A DNA stretch of 64,000 bases from Weissella oryzae SG25 (GCF_000691805.2 NZ_DF820493.1:1-64000), one strand, 5' to 3'; positions 38,136-47,700 are shown, counted from the first letter of the stretch. Made by a program: numbers and translations. Notes: generated by a model not told the origin, from the sequence alone.

Positions 38136-38947
38136 TATTTAATCACCCCCGCACGCTTGCTACGAATTCCGCGTACTGATATGAAATAATAAATTACAAC
38201 CAGTAACAATGAAATTACAAACATTAAGGCTGACAAGGCATTAATTGATAGGTCAATTCCAGTTCGTGCTCGCGAGTAAATTTCAACTGATAGCGTTGAA
38301 AAATCCGAACCAGTAACGAAAAACGTTACTGCGAAGTCATCCAAGGAGTAGGTAATCGCCATAAAGAAGCCAGCCAAAATTCCTGGCCAAGCATAAGGCA
38401 AAATGATTCGACTCAAAACTTGTTGGCTATTAGCCCCTAAGTCATGGGCCGCCGTGATTAAGTCACGGTTCATCTCTTCTAGCCGTGGTAATACCATCAA
38501 AACGACGATTGGAACCGAAAAGGCCACATGGGAGAGTAATACTGTAATAAAACCTAGTTTTACACCCAGAAGCGTAAATAGAATCAAAAACGAAGCCCCA
38601 ATGATAACATCAGGTGAAACCATTAAGATGTTATTCAATGATAATAGGGTTGTCTTGAGACTTCGGCGCTTAGCATTATAAATTCCCAAGGCCCCAAAGG
38701 TACCAATCAGCGTTGCTAGTAACGCTGATAAGAGTGCCACAATAAAGGTATTTACTAAGATATCCATCAACCGTAAATCAGCAAACATGTCTGCATAATG
38801 ACTCAAGGAAAAGCCTGAAAAATTATGCATGTAGTCCCCAGCATTGAAAGAATAAAAAATTAGATAGAAAATAGGCGCATACATCAAAATAAATACAAAA
38901 ATCAGGTAACCGTTGGCCCATTTTGATTGCTTTACTGTTGTTTGCAT
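38135..38947 (-). CDS. potC: Spermidine/putrescine ABC permease PotC
   Basis: 270 aa, six membrane helices. The EAA loop ITAAHDLGANSQQVLSRIILPYAWPGILAG near residues 160-190 docks the ATPase. YMHNFSGFSLSHYADMF is typical of PotC periplasmic loops. Stop-start overlaps with potB and potD show translational coupling. Confidence 0.94.
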   Translation of the reverse strand: MQTTVKQSKWANGYLIFVFILMYAPIFYLIFYSFNAGDYMHNFSGFSLSHYADMFADLRLMDILVNTFIVALLSALLATLIGTFGALGIYNAKRRSLKTTLLSLNNILMVSPDVIIGASFLILFTLLGVKLGFITVLLSHVAFSVPIVVLMVLPRLEEMNRDLITAAHDLGANSQQVLSRIILPYAWPGILAGFFMAITYSLDDFAVTFFVTGSDFSTLSVEIYSRARTGIDLSINALSALMFVISLLLVVIYYFISVRGIRSKRAGVIK

Positions 38948-39756
38948 TAGCGATCACCCCGCCGTTTCCGATCACGGGTCACATACATCGTCAAGCCCAT
39001 CGCAATAATCAAAACAATTCCAATGGTAGAACCCATACCCCAATTTTGTGTTACTAAGAAGTGTTCCTCAACCGCCGTTCCTAAGTTAATAACCTTATTT
39101 CCACCAATCAAACGGGTCACCATGAAGAGTGATAGTGTTGGAATAAAGACTGCTTGAATTCCCGCGCGAACACCACTCCAAGTCAACGGGAAAATCACTC
39201 GTCTTAGGGCTTGCCAAGGTGTGGCTCCTAAATCACGAGCAGCATTAACCAAACTAGGATTTAAGTCAATTAAGGCATTAAAAATCGGCATAATCATAAA
39301 GGGAATTTGAATATAGGCCGCCACTAAAATAAAAGATGTATTAGTAAATAGTAATTGTTGCCGACCTAAGCCGATAAAAGCTAAAAAGTTATTCACTGAA
39401 CCATCTTGCGCAAATAGGCCAATAAAAGCATAAGTCTTTAATAATAAATTAACCCACGTTGGCAAAATAACTAATAATAACCAAAACTGTCGATTCTTTA
39501 ACCGTGTCAAAAAATAAGCCATCGGATATGAGATTAGCAGGGTCACCGCAGTAACCACAGCCGCAATCCAAAGCGAATTTAACGTCATACGAATATATGT
39601 CCAAGAATCAAAGAAATTAAAATAGTTACTAATTGTAAAATTACCACTGTAATTTTTAAAACTTTGCACTAGTAATAAAATTAGCGGAGAAATCACAAAT
39701 AAAAGAATCCATAGATAGTATGGAAGAGTATAAGTCGAAAGCCTTTTAGTCCGCAT
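38947..39756 (-). CDS. potB: Spermidine/putrescine ABC permease PotB
   Basis: 269 aa starting at ATG 39756 ([14 protein letters not shown]) with GGAGG about 10 bp upstream inside the potA end; an earlier in-frame start would overlap potA by 59 bp. Six helices; EAA loop [25 protein letters not shown]. Overlaps potA by 11 bp. Partner of PotC in the transmembrane channel. Confidence 0.93.
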   Translation of the reverse strand: MRTKRLSTYTLPYYLWILLFVISPLILLLVQSFKNYSGNFTISNYFNFFDSWTYIRMTLNSLWIAAVVTAVTLLISYPMAYFLTRLKNRQFWLLLVILPTWVNLLLKTYAFIGLFAQDGSVNNFLAFIGLGRQQLLFTNTSFILVAAYIQIPFMIMPIFNALIDLNPSLVNAARDLGATPWQALRRVIFPLTWSGVRAGIQAVFIPTLSLFMVTRLIGGNKVINLGTAVEEHFLVTQNWGMGSTIGIVLIIAMGLTMYVTRDRKRRGDR

Positions 39757-40852
39757 TCTCTTCTTCCTCCTCCTCATATTTCTCCAAACGAGCATCAAAA
39801 TCATCTTCTGATTCGTTCAAACGCATAATATGAATATCTTCTGGATCGAAAAAAAGACCTCGCCGTTCCCCTAAGACAGCGGCATTCGTTGCCTGGACTT
39901 TCCACTCATTTTGATCATCATCATGGGCGGTAATTTCATAGTAATCACCTCTAAATGACTGATCATCAATCGTAACTACTAATTTACCTTGCCCTTCATC
40001 GACCAAATCCAAATCTTCTGGTCGCAAAACAACATCAACGGCTTCATTTGGTCGCATACCACCGTCAACATTTTCGAAGTCCTTACCGACAAAATGTACC
40101 AAATAGTCTTCCTTCATGATTCCAGGAATAATATTTGATTCACCAATAAAGTCAGCCACAAATCGGTTAATTGGCTCATCATAAATATCAACTGGCGTAC
40201 CATTTTGAACAATTTCGCCATCATTAGTTAAAAAGATCCAATCTGACATTGCCAAGGCTTCTTCTTGGTCGTGGGTTACAAAGATAAACGTAATCCCCAG
40301 CCTTTGTTGAATTTCACGCAATTCATATTGCATCTGCTTACGCAACTTATAATCAAGGGCTGACAGGGGTTCATCCAGCAATAAAACCTTTGGTTCATTT
40401 GCCAGTGCTCGCGCAATTGCAACACGCTGCTGTTGACCACCTGATAGCTCACTAATTTCACGGTTTTCTAGACCTGACAACTTTACTAAACCAAGCATTT
40501 CCGTCACTTTAGCCGTAATTTCATTCTGGGGTTTCCCCTTAATTGTCATTCCAAAAGCCACGTTCTCAAATACATTCATATTTGGGAAAAGAGCATAATT
40601 CTGGAAGACAGTATTAACTGGTCTTTTCTCGGCAGGAATATCGTTAATTCGTTTTCCTTCAAAAATAATATCGCCTTCAGTCGCATCAATCATACCGGAA
40701 ATCAGACGTAAAATAGTTGTTTTACCAGAACCAGATGGTCCCAAAAGGGTATAGAACTTACCTGCTTCAATTTCAAAATCTACATTTTTTAAGACTAAAG
40801 TATCACCAAAGCTTTTGGCAACATGCTTAAATTCAATAATTGGCTGTGTCAA
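39746..40852 (-). CDS. potA: Spermidine/putrescine ABC ATPase PotA
   Basis: 368 aa. Walker [11 protein letters not shown]-loop [35 protein letters not shown], Walker [13 protein letters not shown] and a C-terminal TOBE domain ([11 protein letters not shown]). The tail ends EEEEENAD. Start is TTG at 40852 with AGGTGG 9 bp before; the ATG 4 bp upstream is out of frame. Regulates and powers potBCD. Upstream TATAAT near 40890 may be the promoter. Confidence 0.94.
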   Translation of the reverse strand: MTQPIIEFKHVAKSFGDTLVLKNVDFEIEAGKFYTLLGPSGSGKTTILRLISGMIDATEGDIIFEGKRINDIPAEKRPVNTVFQNYALFPNMNVFENVAFGMTIKGKPQNEITAKVTEMLGLVKLSGLENREISELSGGQQQRVAIARALANEPKVLLLDEPLSALDYKLRKQMQYELREIQQRLGITFIFVTHDQEEALAMSDWIFLTNDGEIVQNGTPVDIYDEPINRFVADFIGESNIIPGIMKEDYLVHFVGKDFENVDGGMRPNEAVDVVLRPEDLDLVDEGQGKLVVTIDDQSFRGDYYEITAHDDDQNEWKVQATNAAVLGERRGLFFDPEDIHIMRLNESEDDFDARLEKYEEEEEENAD

Positions 40853-40978
40853 TCATAGATACCACCTTTCTTAACAGTGACTTTAATTATATAATTATTC
40901 GCTTATAAAATAAAGACAGGTCCTTTACTATCAAGCAATCAATTTTTAAATGCACTCACTTAAGAATCATAGAGAAGA

Positions 40979-41188
40979 TTAATAATTAAGAATTTTTACA
41001 GTAAAGCCGACCTCATTTAATTGTGTTTGTAGAGTCTCAATTTCGTTCTTATCAGAATACTTTAACGCCTCATCAATTTCTGACGTCATATTTAAACGGT
41101 GATAAACATTAAAGCCAGCAAAATAAGCTGGTTTAGTTTCTAATGGAATTTCTCCATTTTCAATAAATTCGAGATAATATTCTGCCAT
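40979..41188 (-). CDS. Small hypothetical protein, 69 aa
   Basis: Not recognised. Starts MAEYYLEFIENGEIP, acidic, no membrane helix or Cys. ATG at 41188 with AGGCGG about 10 bp upstream. It has its own promoter (TATACT at 41215-41220) whose -35 region overlaps a cre-like site, so it may be catabolite controlled. Lies between the fusA terminator and potA. Confidence 0.7.
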   Translation of the reverse strand: MAEYYLEFIENGEIPLETKPAYFAGFNVYHRLNMTSEIDEALKYSDKNEIETLQTQLNEVGFTVKILNY

Positions 41189-41214
41189 TATTAATAACCG
41201 CCTTTCGTGCTTTT

Positions 41215-41220
41215 AGTATA
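41215..41220 (-). promoter_or_regulatory. -10 box of the 69-aa gene
   Basis: TATACT on minus, with a poor -35 TTTCAT 17 bp upstream, inside the cre-like site. Confidence 0.5.
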
Positions 41221-41238
41221 AAACAACTTATCGAGTGA

Positions 41239-41252
41239 TGAAAGCGCTTTTA
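41239..41252 (+). promoter_or_regulatory. cre-like site
   Basis: TGAAAGCGCTTTTA matches TGWAANCGNTNWCA at 13 of 14 positions. It covers the -35 of the small 69-aa gene. Confidence 0.6.
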
Positions 41253-41263
41253 TTAAATAGCAA

Positions 41264-41298
41264 TAAAAAAGCGTATTACTAATAATAGTAATACGCTT
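41264..41298 (-). terminator. Terminator of fusA
   Basis: AAGCGTATTACT, 6-nt loop, AGTAATACGCTT, then T-rich, 23 bp after the fusA stop. Confidence 0.9.
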
Positions 41299-41320
41299 CT
41301 CTATTTTTCTTAGCTTAAGC

Positions 41321-43441
41321 TTATTCAGCGTCGCCCTTACCATACTTCTTAACAATCTCTTCTTGAACGTTCTTAGGAACGGCCTCATAGTGATCGAAAG
41401 CCATTTGGAAAGTACCACGTCCTTGCGTTGATGAACGCAAAGTTGTTGCATATCCAAACATTTCTGATAGAGGTACCTTGGCGTGAACCATCATGGCATT
41501 TCCACGTTGCTCTTGGCCTTCTAGCAAACCACGACGAGCAGATACGTGCCCCATAACATCACCCAAGTTATCCTCAGGAACAACGATATCAACCTTCATG
41601 ATTGGCTCTAAGATAACTGCACCAGCAGTCTTAGCAGCCTCACGCAAAGCTAATGAAGCGGCAATCTTAAAGGCAGCTTCAGAAGAATCGACATCGTGGT
41701 ATGATCCATCATACAACTTAGCCTTCAAGTCAACCAATGGGAAGCCAGCCAAAGGACCAGCGTTCATTGAGTCTTTCAATCCAGCATCAACTGAAGGAAT
41801 GTACTCACGAGGAACAACACCACCAACGATGGCATCTTCGAATTCGTATCCAGCACCCTCTTCATTAGGTGAGAATTCAATCCAAACATCACCATATTGA
41901 CCCTTACCACCAGATTGACGCTTGAAGTATCCACGAGCTTGAACAGTCTTAGTGAATGCTTCACGGTAAGCAACTTGTGGTGCTCCAACAGAAGCATCAA
42001 CGTTAAACTCACGACGCAAACGGTCAACGATGATATCCAAGTGCAACTCACCCATACCAGAGATCAAAGTATCACCAGTTTCAGGGTTTGTCTCGGCACG
42101 GAATGAAGGATCTTCTTCAGCTAGCTTTTGCAAAGCTGTAGACATCTTGTCTTGGTCAGCCTTAGTCTTAGGCTCGATAGCCAATTGGATAACTGGCTCA
42201 GGGAACTCCATAGACTCCAAAATCAATGGGTGATCAACGTCAGTCAATGAATCACCAGTAGTTGTATCCTTCAAACCGATCGCAGCAGCGATATCACCTG
42301 AGAATACTTCTTCGATTTCAGTACGGTTAGTTGCGTGCATTTGTAGCAAACGTCCAACACGCTCACGCTTACCACGTGAAGTGTTCAAAACGTATGAACC
42401 GGCTTCCAAAGTACCAGTATATACACGCATAAATGTCAAACGTCCAACGAAAGGATCAGTCATAACCTTGAAGGCCAAGGCTGCGAAAGGCTTCTCGTCA
42501 TCAGCCATCAAGTCAACTTCTTCATCAGTATCTGGATCTGTTGCAACATAAGGCTTAACATCCAAAGGTGATGGTAGGTAGTCAACAACGGCATCCAACA
42601 TCATTTGCACACCCTTATCCTTGTAAGCTGAACCAGCTAGAACAGGATAGAATTGCAATGAAATTGTTGCACGACGGATAGCAGCTTTCAACTCAGCTTG
42701 TGTGATTTCTTCACCACCCAAGTACTTGTCCATGATTTCATCATCAACATCAGCGATAGCTTCAACCAATTCGTTGTACTTTTCTTCAACCAAATCAGCA
42801 TAATCAGCAGGAATCTCACGAGGCTCCCACTTCTCACCCAAAGCATCAACTGGGTACAAAGCTTCCTTAGTAATCAAATCAATAACAGCTTCGAAATCAT
42901 CTTCAGCACCAATTGGCCATTGAATAGCCTTAGCATTAGCAGCCAAACGTGACTTCATTGAGTCAACTGACATTTGGAAGTCAGCTCCCATCTTGTCCAT
43001 CTTGTTAACAAAGACGATACGGGGAACTTCATAAGTTTCAGCTTGACGCCAAACAGTTTCTGTTTGTGGCTCAACACCGGCTGCACCATCCAAAACGGCA
43101 ACGGCACCATCCAAAACACGCAATGAACGTTCAACTTCGATTGTGAAGTCCACGTGCCCTGGTGTATCGATGATGTTAACACGGTATGGCTCTTTTTCAA
43201 ACTGGTCATGGAAACCATGCCAAACCGCTGTAGTAGCGGCTGATTGGATCGTGATTCCACGTTCCTTTTCTTGATCCATAAAGTCCATTTGAGAAGCACC
43301 GTCGTGAGTCTCACCAATCTTGTGAATCTTACCCGTGTAGTACAAGATACGCTCAGTCGTTGTTGTCTTACCAGCATCGATGTGCGCCATAATACCAATG
43401 TTACGAGTACGGTTCAATGGGTATTCACGCTTGTTAGCCAT
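41321..43441 (-). CDS. fusA: Elongation factor G
   Basis: 706 aa translocation GTPase. G1 [16 protein letters not shown]2 near [11 protein letters not shown]3 DTPGHVDF, G4 NKMD, and C-terminal domains IV-V with [13 protein letters not shown] and [13 protein letters not shown] are complete. Codon use is strongly biased. Third gene of the str operon; 112-bp gap after rpsG with SD GGAG at the start; tuf is not adjacent, as in other lactobacilli. Confidence 0.98.
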   Translation of the reverse strand: MANKREYPLNRTRNIGIMAHIDAGKTTTTERILYYTGKIHKIGETHDGASQMDFMDQEKERGITIQSAATTAVWHGFHDQFEKEPYRVNIIDTPGHVDFTIEVERSLRVLDGAVAVLDGAAGVEPQTETVWRQAETYEVPRIVFVNKMDKMGADFQMSVDSMKSRLAANAKAIQWPIGAEDDFEAVIDLITKEALYPVDALGEKWEPREIPADYADLVEEKYNELVEAIADVDDEIMDKYLGGEEITQAELKAAIRRATISLQFYPVLAGSAYKDKGVQMMLDAVVDYLPSPLDVKPYVATDPDTDEEVDLMADDEKPFAALAFKVMTDPFVGRLTFMRVYTGTLEAGSYVLNTSRGKRERVGRLLQMHATNRTEIEEVFSGDIAAAIGLKDTTTGDSLTDVDHPLILESMEFPEPVIQLAIEPKTKADQDKMSTALQKLAEEDPSFRAETNPETGDTLISGMGELHLDIIVDRLRREFNVDASVGAPQVAYREAFTKTVQARGYFKRQSGGKGQYGDVWIEFSPNEEGAGYEFEDAIVGGVVPREYIPSVDAGLKDSMNAGPLAGFPLVDLKAKLYDGSYHDVDSSEAAFKIAASLALREAAKTAGAVILEPIMKVDIVVPEDNLGDVMGHVSARRGLLEGQEQRGNAMMVHAKVPLSEMFGYATTLRSSTQGRGTFQMAFDHYEAVPKNVQEEIVKKYGKGDAE

Positions 43442-43553
43442 GTGAATTTTCTCCTTGAATATATTTCAGTCTATAAAAGACTGTGCTACAAATAATTATA
43501 CCGTATATTACAGAAAAGTGGCTAGTGCAAACATGCAATAGCCACTACTCTTA

Positions 43554-44024
43554 TTACCAGCGGTAATGTGCAAAGGCACGGTTGGCTTCTGCCATCTTGT
43601 GTGTGTCTTCACGCTTCTTCACAGCTGCACCAGTGTTATTGGCTGCATCCATGATTTCCTTAGCCAAACGCTCGTTCATTGTGTGCTCACCGCGTTGACG
43701 TGAGTATTGCACCAACCAGCGCAATCCCAAAGTAACACGACGCTCTGGACGAACTTCGACAGGAACTTGGTAGTTAGAACCACCGACACGACGTGCGCGT
43801 ACTTCCAAAACAGGCATGATGTTGTTCAATGCCTCTTCGAAAACTGTCAATGGCTCTTGACCAGTGCTCTCCTTGATACGATCAAAAGCATCGTACAAGA
43901 TTGTTGAAGCAGTTCCGCGCTTTCCATCAAGCATCAAGCGGTTGATCAAACGTGAAACTAGCTTTGAGTTGTAAATTGGATCAGGCAGAACTTCAGCCTG
44001 TTTAGTATAACCCTTACGTGGCAT
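43554..44024 (-). CDS. rpsG: Ribosomal protein S7
   Basis: 156 aa, standard length. [37 protein letters not shown], the rRNA-binding N-terminus, and [17 protein letters not shown] are conserved. Second gene of the str operon; primary binder of the 16S 3' domain and the likely feedback regulator of the operon in other bacteria. Confidence 0.98.
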   Translation of the reverse strand: MPRKGYTKQAEVLPDPIYNSKLVSRLINRLMLDGKRGTASTILYDAFDRIKESTGQEPLTVFEEALNNIMPVLEVRARRVGGSNYQVPVEVRPERRVTLGLRWLVQYSRQRGEHTMNERLAKEIMDAANNTGAAVKKREDTHKMAEANRAFAHYRW

Positions 44025-44043
44025 TCTTAATGTCCTCCCTTAA

Positions 44044-44460
44044 TTACTTCTTCTTAGGGCGCTTTGCACCATACTTTGAACGTGATTGCATACGGCCATC
44101 AACACCGGCAGTATCCAAAGCACCACGGATGATGTGGTAACGCACACCAGGCAAATCCTTAACACGTCCACCACGGATCAAAACAACTGAGTGTTCTTGA
44201 AGGTTGTGACCGATTCCAGGAATGTATGCTGTAACTTCAATCAAGTTTGACAAACGTACACGGGCATACTTACGCAAAGCAGAGTTAGGCTTCTTTGGTG
44301 TCATAGTTCCGACACGAGTTGCAACACCACGCTTTTGTGGTGATGACAAGTTAGTCGTCTGCTTTGATTGTGAGTTATATCCGAAGTTCAAGGCTGGTGA
44401 CTTTGACTTCGTGCTCTTTGACTTACGTGGCTTACGAACCAATTGGTTAATAGTAGGCAT
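44044..44460 (-). CDS. rpsL: Ribosomal protein S12
   Basis: 138 aa. [19 protein letters not shown] contains the Lys that gives streptomycin resistance when changed, and [30 protein letters not shown] follows with the modified Asp region. Lys is wild type, so no resistance mutation is visible. First gene of the str operon, behind a strong promoter and about 155-nt leader. Confidence 0.98.
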   Translation of the reverse strand: MPTINQLVRKPRKSKSTKSKSPALNFGYNSQSKQTTNLSSPQKRGVATRVGTMTPKKPNSALRKYARVRLSNLIEVTAYIPGIGHNLQEHSVVLIRGGRVKDLPGVRYHIIRGALDTAGVDGRMQSRSKYGAKRPKKK

Positions 44461-44616
44461 TGTCTAAGAGTCTCCTTTCAAATTTCGATAGTTTATTTTA
44501 GTCCACATATCCAGGTGTGTCATTTAACACCCAAAATGTAACCGTCGTTTTGGCACTCAGGTTCGCAGTTCAGCACGTCGTATGAATCATACAAACAGTT
44601 GCTCTCCAAAAGCACA
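44461..44616 (-). promoter_or_regulatory. Long leader of the str operon
   Basis: About 155 nt between the predicted start point and rpsL. Local hairpins on the minus strand: GTATGA/TCATAC, CCAAAA/TTTTGG, GGTGT/ACACC. No open frame with SD. Function unknown; could be an S7- or S12-responsive leader or merely stabilising. Confidence 0.5.
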
Positions 44617-44622
44617 AAGAAT

Positions 44623-44651
44623 AGTATAGCAGGATTATTATCTTAGCGCAA
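44623..44651 (-). promoter_or_regulatory. Promoter of the str operon
   Basis: Minus strand -35 TTGCGC (44646-44651), 17-bp spacer, extended -10 TGC-TATACT (44623-44628). Confidence 0.8.
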
Positions 44652-44779
44652 GCCTTTCATCAAGATAAAGCCTGATTTAATCGCTAACTTTCTGCAAACA
44701 ATTCCGGGCGTATCATTAACGAAAATTAGCCTCTTTAAAGTTAACCGCGCTTCTGTTTAAACTAAGGAGGTGCAGGATT

Positions 44780-45157
44780 ATGACCCTCGCTGAGTGTGTA
44801 TTTCTATGTTTATTAAACCTTTTATCGTTTGAAGATGTGCAAAAAAAATTAATTTCAGCCTATCTATTAATCATTCCATGGTCAATTCAAGTCTTAAGCA
44901 CAAATTTTGATTTCCTCCCCTTCATCATCTACTTAAGCTGTCTAATAGTAAATCAATTTTTTCATGAAGCGCAAATTGGTAATGGTGATTTAGATGTCAT
45001 TTACCTTTTAACCCTCTTTTTAAATTACCAGCAATGGATCTACTGCCTATTAATTGCTTGCTTAATCGCCATACTTTTCGGAAAAATCACCCAACAAAGA
45101 ACCCTTCCTTTTGTTCCATTTCTAATGATCGCATATTTACTAGTCCGCTTTGTTTAA
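44780..45157 (+). CDS. Minimal A24-type prepilin peptidase-like protein
   Basis: 125 aa, nearly all hydrophobic, four to five helices. The two catalytic aspartates of GxGD prepilin peptidases are visible: Asp19 in SFEDVQKKLI and Asp70 in GNGDLDVIYLL. The usual N-terminal methylase/zinc part of ComC/PilD (about 90 aa) is absent. The ending LPFVPFLMIAYLL resembles the PFGPFL motif. AAGGAGGTG stands 7 bp before the ATG. Located alone between rpsL and rplT on the opposite strand. May process competence pseudopilins; not proven. Confidence 0.75.
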   Translation: MTLAECVFLCLLNLLSFEDVQKKLISAYLLIIPWSIQVLSTNFDFLPFIIYLSCLIVNQFFHEAQIGNGDLDVIYLLTLFLNYQQWIYCLLIACLIAILFGKITQQRTLPFVPFLMIAYLLVRFV

Positions 45158-45158
45158 A

Positions 45159-45191
45159 CAAAAAAACCGAACACAGAGTGCCCGGTTTTTA
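45159..45191. terminator. Bidirectional terminator between peptidase-like gene and rplT
   Basis: AAAAAACCG and CGGTTTTT around a short inner stem CAC/GTG. A run and T run on both sides; 8 bp from the rplT stop. Confidence 0.85.
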
Positions 45192-45198
45192 TATGGAA

Positions 45199-45756
45199 TT
45201 ATACCAATGCCAACAAATCAGCCTTCTTTGCAGAAGCAGCAAATTCAATGTTGTTTTCTGACAAATATGCTTTAATTTCAGCAACAGTGTTCTTATCAGT
45301 TGGCTTCTCAGATGAAGCAACCTTTACAGCCTTTTCAACAACGTTGATTTTGATTTCCTTCTCAGTTGTAGCAGGTGTAATTTCGTGAACGATTTGACCG
45401 TTATCAGCCAAAGCCTTCTTAGCAGCCTCTGCCAAAGAAGCAAAAGCACTTGCATCAGAAATTGCAAGGTCAGCTAGCATCTTACGGTTCAAAGTTGAAC
45501 CCATCAATGCAAGACCGTTCATGAAGCGTGAATATGACAAACCGTTCATCCGGGCAGCAGCGTTGATACGTGCAATCCACAACTTACGGAAGTTACGCTT
45601 AGTCGTCTTACGGTCACGGAAAGCATAGAACCATGACTTCCAAACTTGTTGCTTAGCAACCTTATAGTTAATGTGACGTTGTCCACGGTATCCCTTGGCC
45701 AACTTAATCATCTTCTTGCGACGCGCGCGTGTAGTGTTAGTACCCTTTACTCGCAT
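45199..45756 (-). CDS. rplT: Ribosomal protein L20 with C-terminal HeH/LEM-like extension
   Basis: 185 aa where L20 normally has 117-119. Residues 1-117 are ordinary L20 ([52 protein letters not shown]). Residues 118-150 are an acidic/basic linker, and 155-185 ([23 protein letters not shown]) match the HeH/LEM helix-extended-loop-helix pattern. No frameshift is needed and a terminator follows at once, so the extension is part of the gene. Third gene of infC-rpmI-rplT. L20 autoregulates this operon through its leader in other Firmicutes. Confidence 0.93.
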   Translation of the reverse strand: MRVKGTNTTRARRKKMIKLAKGYRGQRHINYKVAKQQVWKSWFYAFRDRKTTKRNFRKLWIARINAAARMNGLSYSRFMNGLALMGSTLNRKMLADLAISDASAFASLAEAAKKALADNGQIVHEITPATTEKEIKINVVEKAVKVASSEKPTDKNTVAEIKAYLSENNIEFAASAKKADLLALV

Positions 45757-45818
45757 GGGTTAATCCTCCAATAATTCTTTTTGTAAATTTGAGACTTGTT
45801 AGTTAACGTTAACTTGAA

Positions 45819-46013
45819 TTAACGGCTCAACATGTGAATGTAAGTCTTCAAAGTCGTGTTGTTCATCATTGAAGTTCCACGCAATTGGCGACGTTGCTTC
45901 TTAGTCTTACCATGGAAACGGTGTGAAGTGTAGGCATTACCTGACTTCAAACCACCATTAGCAGTCTTCTTAAAACGCTTTGCTGAAGCACGGTGTGTCT
46001 TAAACTTTGGCAT
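45819..46013 (-). CDS. rpmI: Ribosomal protein L35
   Basis: 64 aa, all basic: [23 protein letters not shown] and [16 protein letters not shown], standard. Between infC and rplT with short spacers and an SD AGGAGG. Confidence 0.97.
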   Translation of the reverse strand: MPKFKTHRASAKRFKKTANGGLKSGNAYTSHRFHGKTKKQRRQLRGTSMMNNTTLKTYIHMLSR

Positions 46014-46039
46014 TGATATATCCTCCCAAACTGATTTAA

Positions 46040-46573
46040 TTACTTAGTTTCTTTGGGTGCAAGCACCATAAACATGCTGCGACCCTCCATCTTAGCTCTA
46101 GCTTCAATCTTAGCGATTTCTTCTAGATCTGTTGCTAAGCGGTCCATTACTTCTCGCCCGATTTCCTTGTGCGTAATAGCACGTCCACGGAAACGAATCG
46201 AAACTTTGACTTTATTACCCTTTTCTAAGAACTTAATTGCATTGTTCTTTTTAGTATTAAAGTCGTTGTCATCAATTGTTGGGCTCAAACGAATTTCTTT
46301 GATGCTTACAATCTTTTGATTCTTACGTTGCTCACGTTGCTTCTTTTGATTATCAAACTTGAACTTACCATAGTCCATAATCTTGGCAACGGGTGGCTTA
46401 GCATTTGCCTGGACCAAGACCAAATCCAACTCTGCTTCATCAGCAATGTGTTGGGCATCAGCCTTAGACATAATGCCACGATCGCCGTCTTCAGTTATCA
46501 AACGAACTTCGTGAGCACGAATACGATCATTAATCAAATCTTGTTGTTGTTGTGGTTGGCGCGCGTTTGCTAT
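46040..46573 (-). CDS. infC: Translation initiation factor IF-3 (AUA start)
   Basis: 177 aa with start codon ATA at 46573, placed 8 bp after GGAGG. No ATG or GTG suits: the next ATG is inside the conserved domain. Rare starts (AUU, AUA, AUC) on infC allow IF-3 to repress its own translation, because IF-3 rejects non-canonical starts. N-domain [19 protein letters not shown], linker with [25 protein letters not shown], and C-domain [14 protein letters not shown] are complete. First gene of infC-rpmI-rplT. Confidence 0.93.
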   Translation of the reverse strand: MANARQPQQQQDLINDRIRAHEVRLITEDGDRGIMSKADAQHIADEAELDLVLVQANAKPPVAKIMDYGKFKFDNQKKQREQRKNQKIVSIKEIRLSPTIDDNDFNTKKNNAIKFLEKGNKVKVSIRFRGRAITHKEIGREVMDRLATDLEEIAKIEARAKMEGRSMFMVLAPKETK

Positions 46574-46728
46574 GGTCCTTACCTCCGATAAAACTTGAAA
46601 AAAATAATGACGGCTCCACGCGACACACGTGAACCCGCCATTTAACAATAAATGTAAATGTTATTTACCCAGCAATTAAAATCGCTAAGGTGAATGGCGG
46701 GGGCCATTACTTAAATCTCTAACAAATA
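46574..46728 (-). promoter_or_regulatory. L20-type leader, infC operon
   Basis: About 155-nt 5' leader. It carries a 9-nt perfect complement (CCCGCCATT, 46693-46701) to the 5' arm of the attenuator hairpin, the arrangement of the L20 leader in Firmicutes in which L20 binding favours termination. A 70-nt inner loop separates the arms. No other frame. Identity as an L20 leader is from architecture and position, not from sequence search. Confidence 0.75.
46597..46639 (-). terminator. Attenuator terminator of the infC-rpmI-rplT leader
   Basis: Minus strand GGCGGGTTCACG, loop TGTGT, CGTGGAGCCGTC (11 of 12 paired), then ATTATTTTTTT. Followed by the infC SD. The left arm AATGGCGGG (46634-46642) can instead pair with CCCGCCATT (46693-46701), giving a competing antiterminator. 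Confidence 0.85.
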
Positions 46729-46731
46729 AAA

Positions 46732-46760
46732 ATTATACAGATAAATTATTAAAAGGTCAA
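46732..46760 (-). promoter_or_regulatory. Promoter of infC operon
   Basis: Minus strand -35 TTGACC (46755-46760), 17-bp spacer, -10 TATAAT (46732-46737). The -35 lies inside the last codons of nusB. Confidence 0.85.
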
Positions 46761-47165
46761 GGCTTTATTTAAAAGCCCGTTGATAAACTTACGTCCCTTA
46801 TCATCTGTAAAATTCTTTGCCAATTCCATGGCCTCATTGACCGCAATCTTTGCGTCAATATTACCATACTTGGCTTCGTATAATGCTAGGCGAATTAACC
46901 CTAGGTCTGGTTGACTAATGCGGTCAATCGTCCAACCGCTTTGTAGATAGCCACTGATTGTTAAGTCTAATTCATCTAAGTGTTCAGTTACCCCGTTAAC
47001 CAAGGCCAATAAATCACTTGGCAACTCACCTTCCCAAGTAAGTTCCGGATCACCGGCCAAGACTTGCGCTGCTAAAACCTCAGTTTGGACATCAGGATTA
47101 GCCGATAGGCCAAACAACGTTTGAAACGCAGCCTGCCGTGTTTGATGCCGGTTAAGTTCTACCAT
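46749..47165 (-). CDS. nusB: Transcription antitermination factor NusB
   Basis: 138 aa, all-helical. HQTRQAAFQTLFGLSANPD at the RNA-binding N-terminus and the C-terminal ANIDAKIAVNEAMELAKNFTDDKGRKFINGLLNKA-type signature. Binds rRNA boxA with NusE. Overlaps its upstream neighbour stop at 47165. Third in efp-asp23-nusB. Confidence 0.96.
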   Translation of the reverse strand: MVELNRHQTRQAAFQTLFGLSANPDVQTEVLAAQVLAGDPELTWEGELPSDLLALVNGVTEHLDELDLTISGYLQSGWTIDRISQPDLGLIRLALYEAKYGNIDAKIAVNEAMELAKNFTDDKGRKFINGLLNKALTF

Positions 47166-47602
47166 TATTTCTCTGCTCCTTTTTGCTCCCCAGTTTCACC
47201 AAATAGATTCTTTGGATCAACAGCTAGGGCTGGCTTGTTAGATATAATCCCTTGAACATGGACATTAACTAATACCAATTCAAGACCGGTCATAGCTGCA
47301 ATCTGATTAGCGACATGCTCTTGGATATTACGAGCAACCTTAGGTACACTAACACCATAATTCAAAAAAACATACACATCAGCTTCTAAACCATGCTCTG
47401 TTTGCTTTAAATCGACGCCCTTACCGTGCACTTTATGCCCTAAAGCTTCTTGTGCCCAATTTGTTAATGATTCTCTTAAACGAGCAACCCCCTCAACTTC
47501 GCTAGTTGCTAGGGCGGCAATCAATTCAAGTACGCGCAAATTAATCCGGGTCTCCCCTGCAATATTACTTTCGTGATTCAAAACGATTGTTTCTTCAGCC
47601 AT
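47165..47602 (-). CDS. Asp23/Gls24 family envelope stress protein (YqhY-like)
   Basis: 145 aa from ATG 47602, AGGAGG 9 bp upstream. Contains the Asp23 domain (ETRINLRVLELIAALATSEVEGVARLRES and VDLKQTEHGLEADVYVFLNYGVSVPKVARNIQEHV). The yqhY relatives lie between efp/acc genes and nusB in Firmicutes and affect lipid homeostasis; Gls24 is tied to alkaline and envelope stress. Small, cytosolic, probably membrane-associated. Confidence 0.92.
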   Translation of the reverse strand: MAEETIVLNHESNIAGETRINLRVLELIAALATSEVEGVARLRESLTNWAQEALGHKVHGKGVDLKQTEHGLEADVYVFLNYGVSVPKVARNIQEHVANQIAAMTGLELVLVNVHVQGIISNKPALAVDPKNLFGETGEQKGAEK

Positions 47603-47651
47603 CTTAAATGTCCTCCTATACTTCGCTCTGTATATAGAGTGCTTATTCAAA

Positions 47652-47680
47652 GAGCGCCGGCCGGTAGCCGGTCGACGCTC
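47652..47680 (-). repeat. GC-rich hairpin in the efp-asp23 gap
   Basis: GAGCGTCGACCGG and CCGGCCGGCGCTC pair with one mismatch on minus (12 of 13). Followed by only three T, so a processing site or partial terminator rather than a firm stop. Confidence 0.6.
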
Positions 47681-47700
47681 CATCTAATCATTCTTTGCTA

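Noticed and set aside
40979-44460. tuf after fusA
   Set aside because: The frame after fusA is the small unknown gene; no EF-Tu motifs are present.
46040-46648. infC starting upstream as a 202-aa protein
   Set aside because: That reading would run through the attenuator hairpin and lacks an SD; the ATA at 46573 fits SD spacing and family length.
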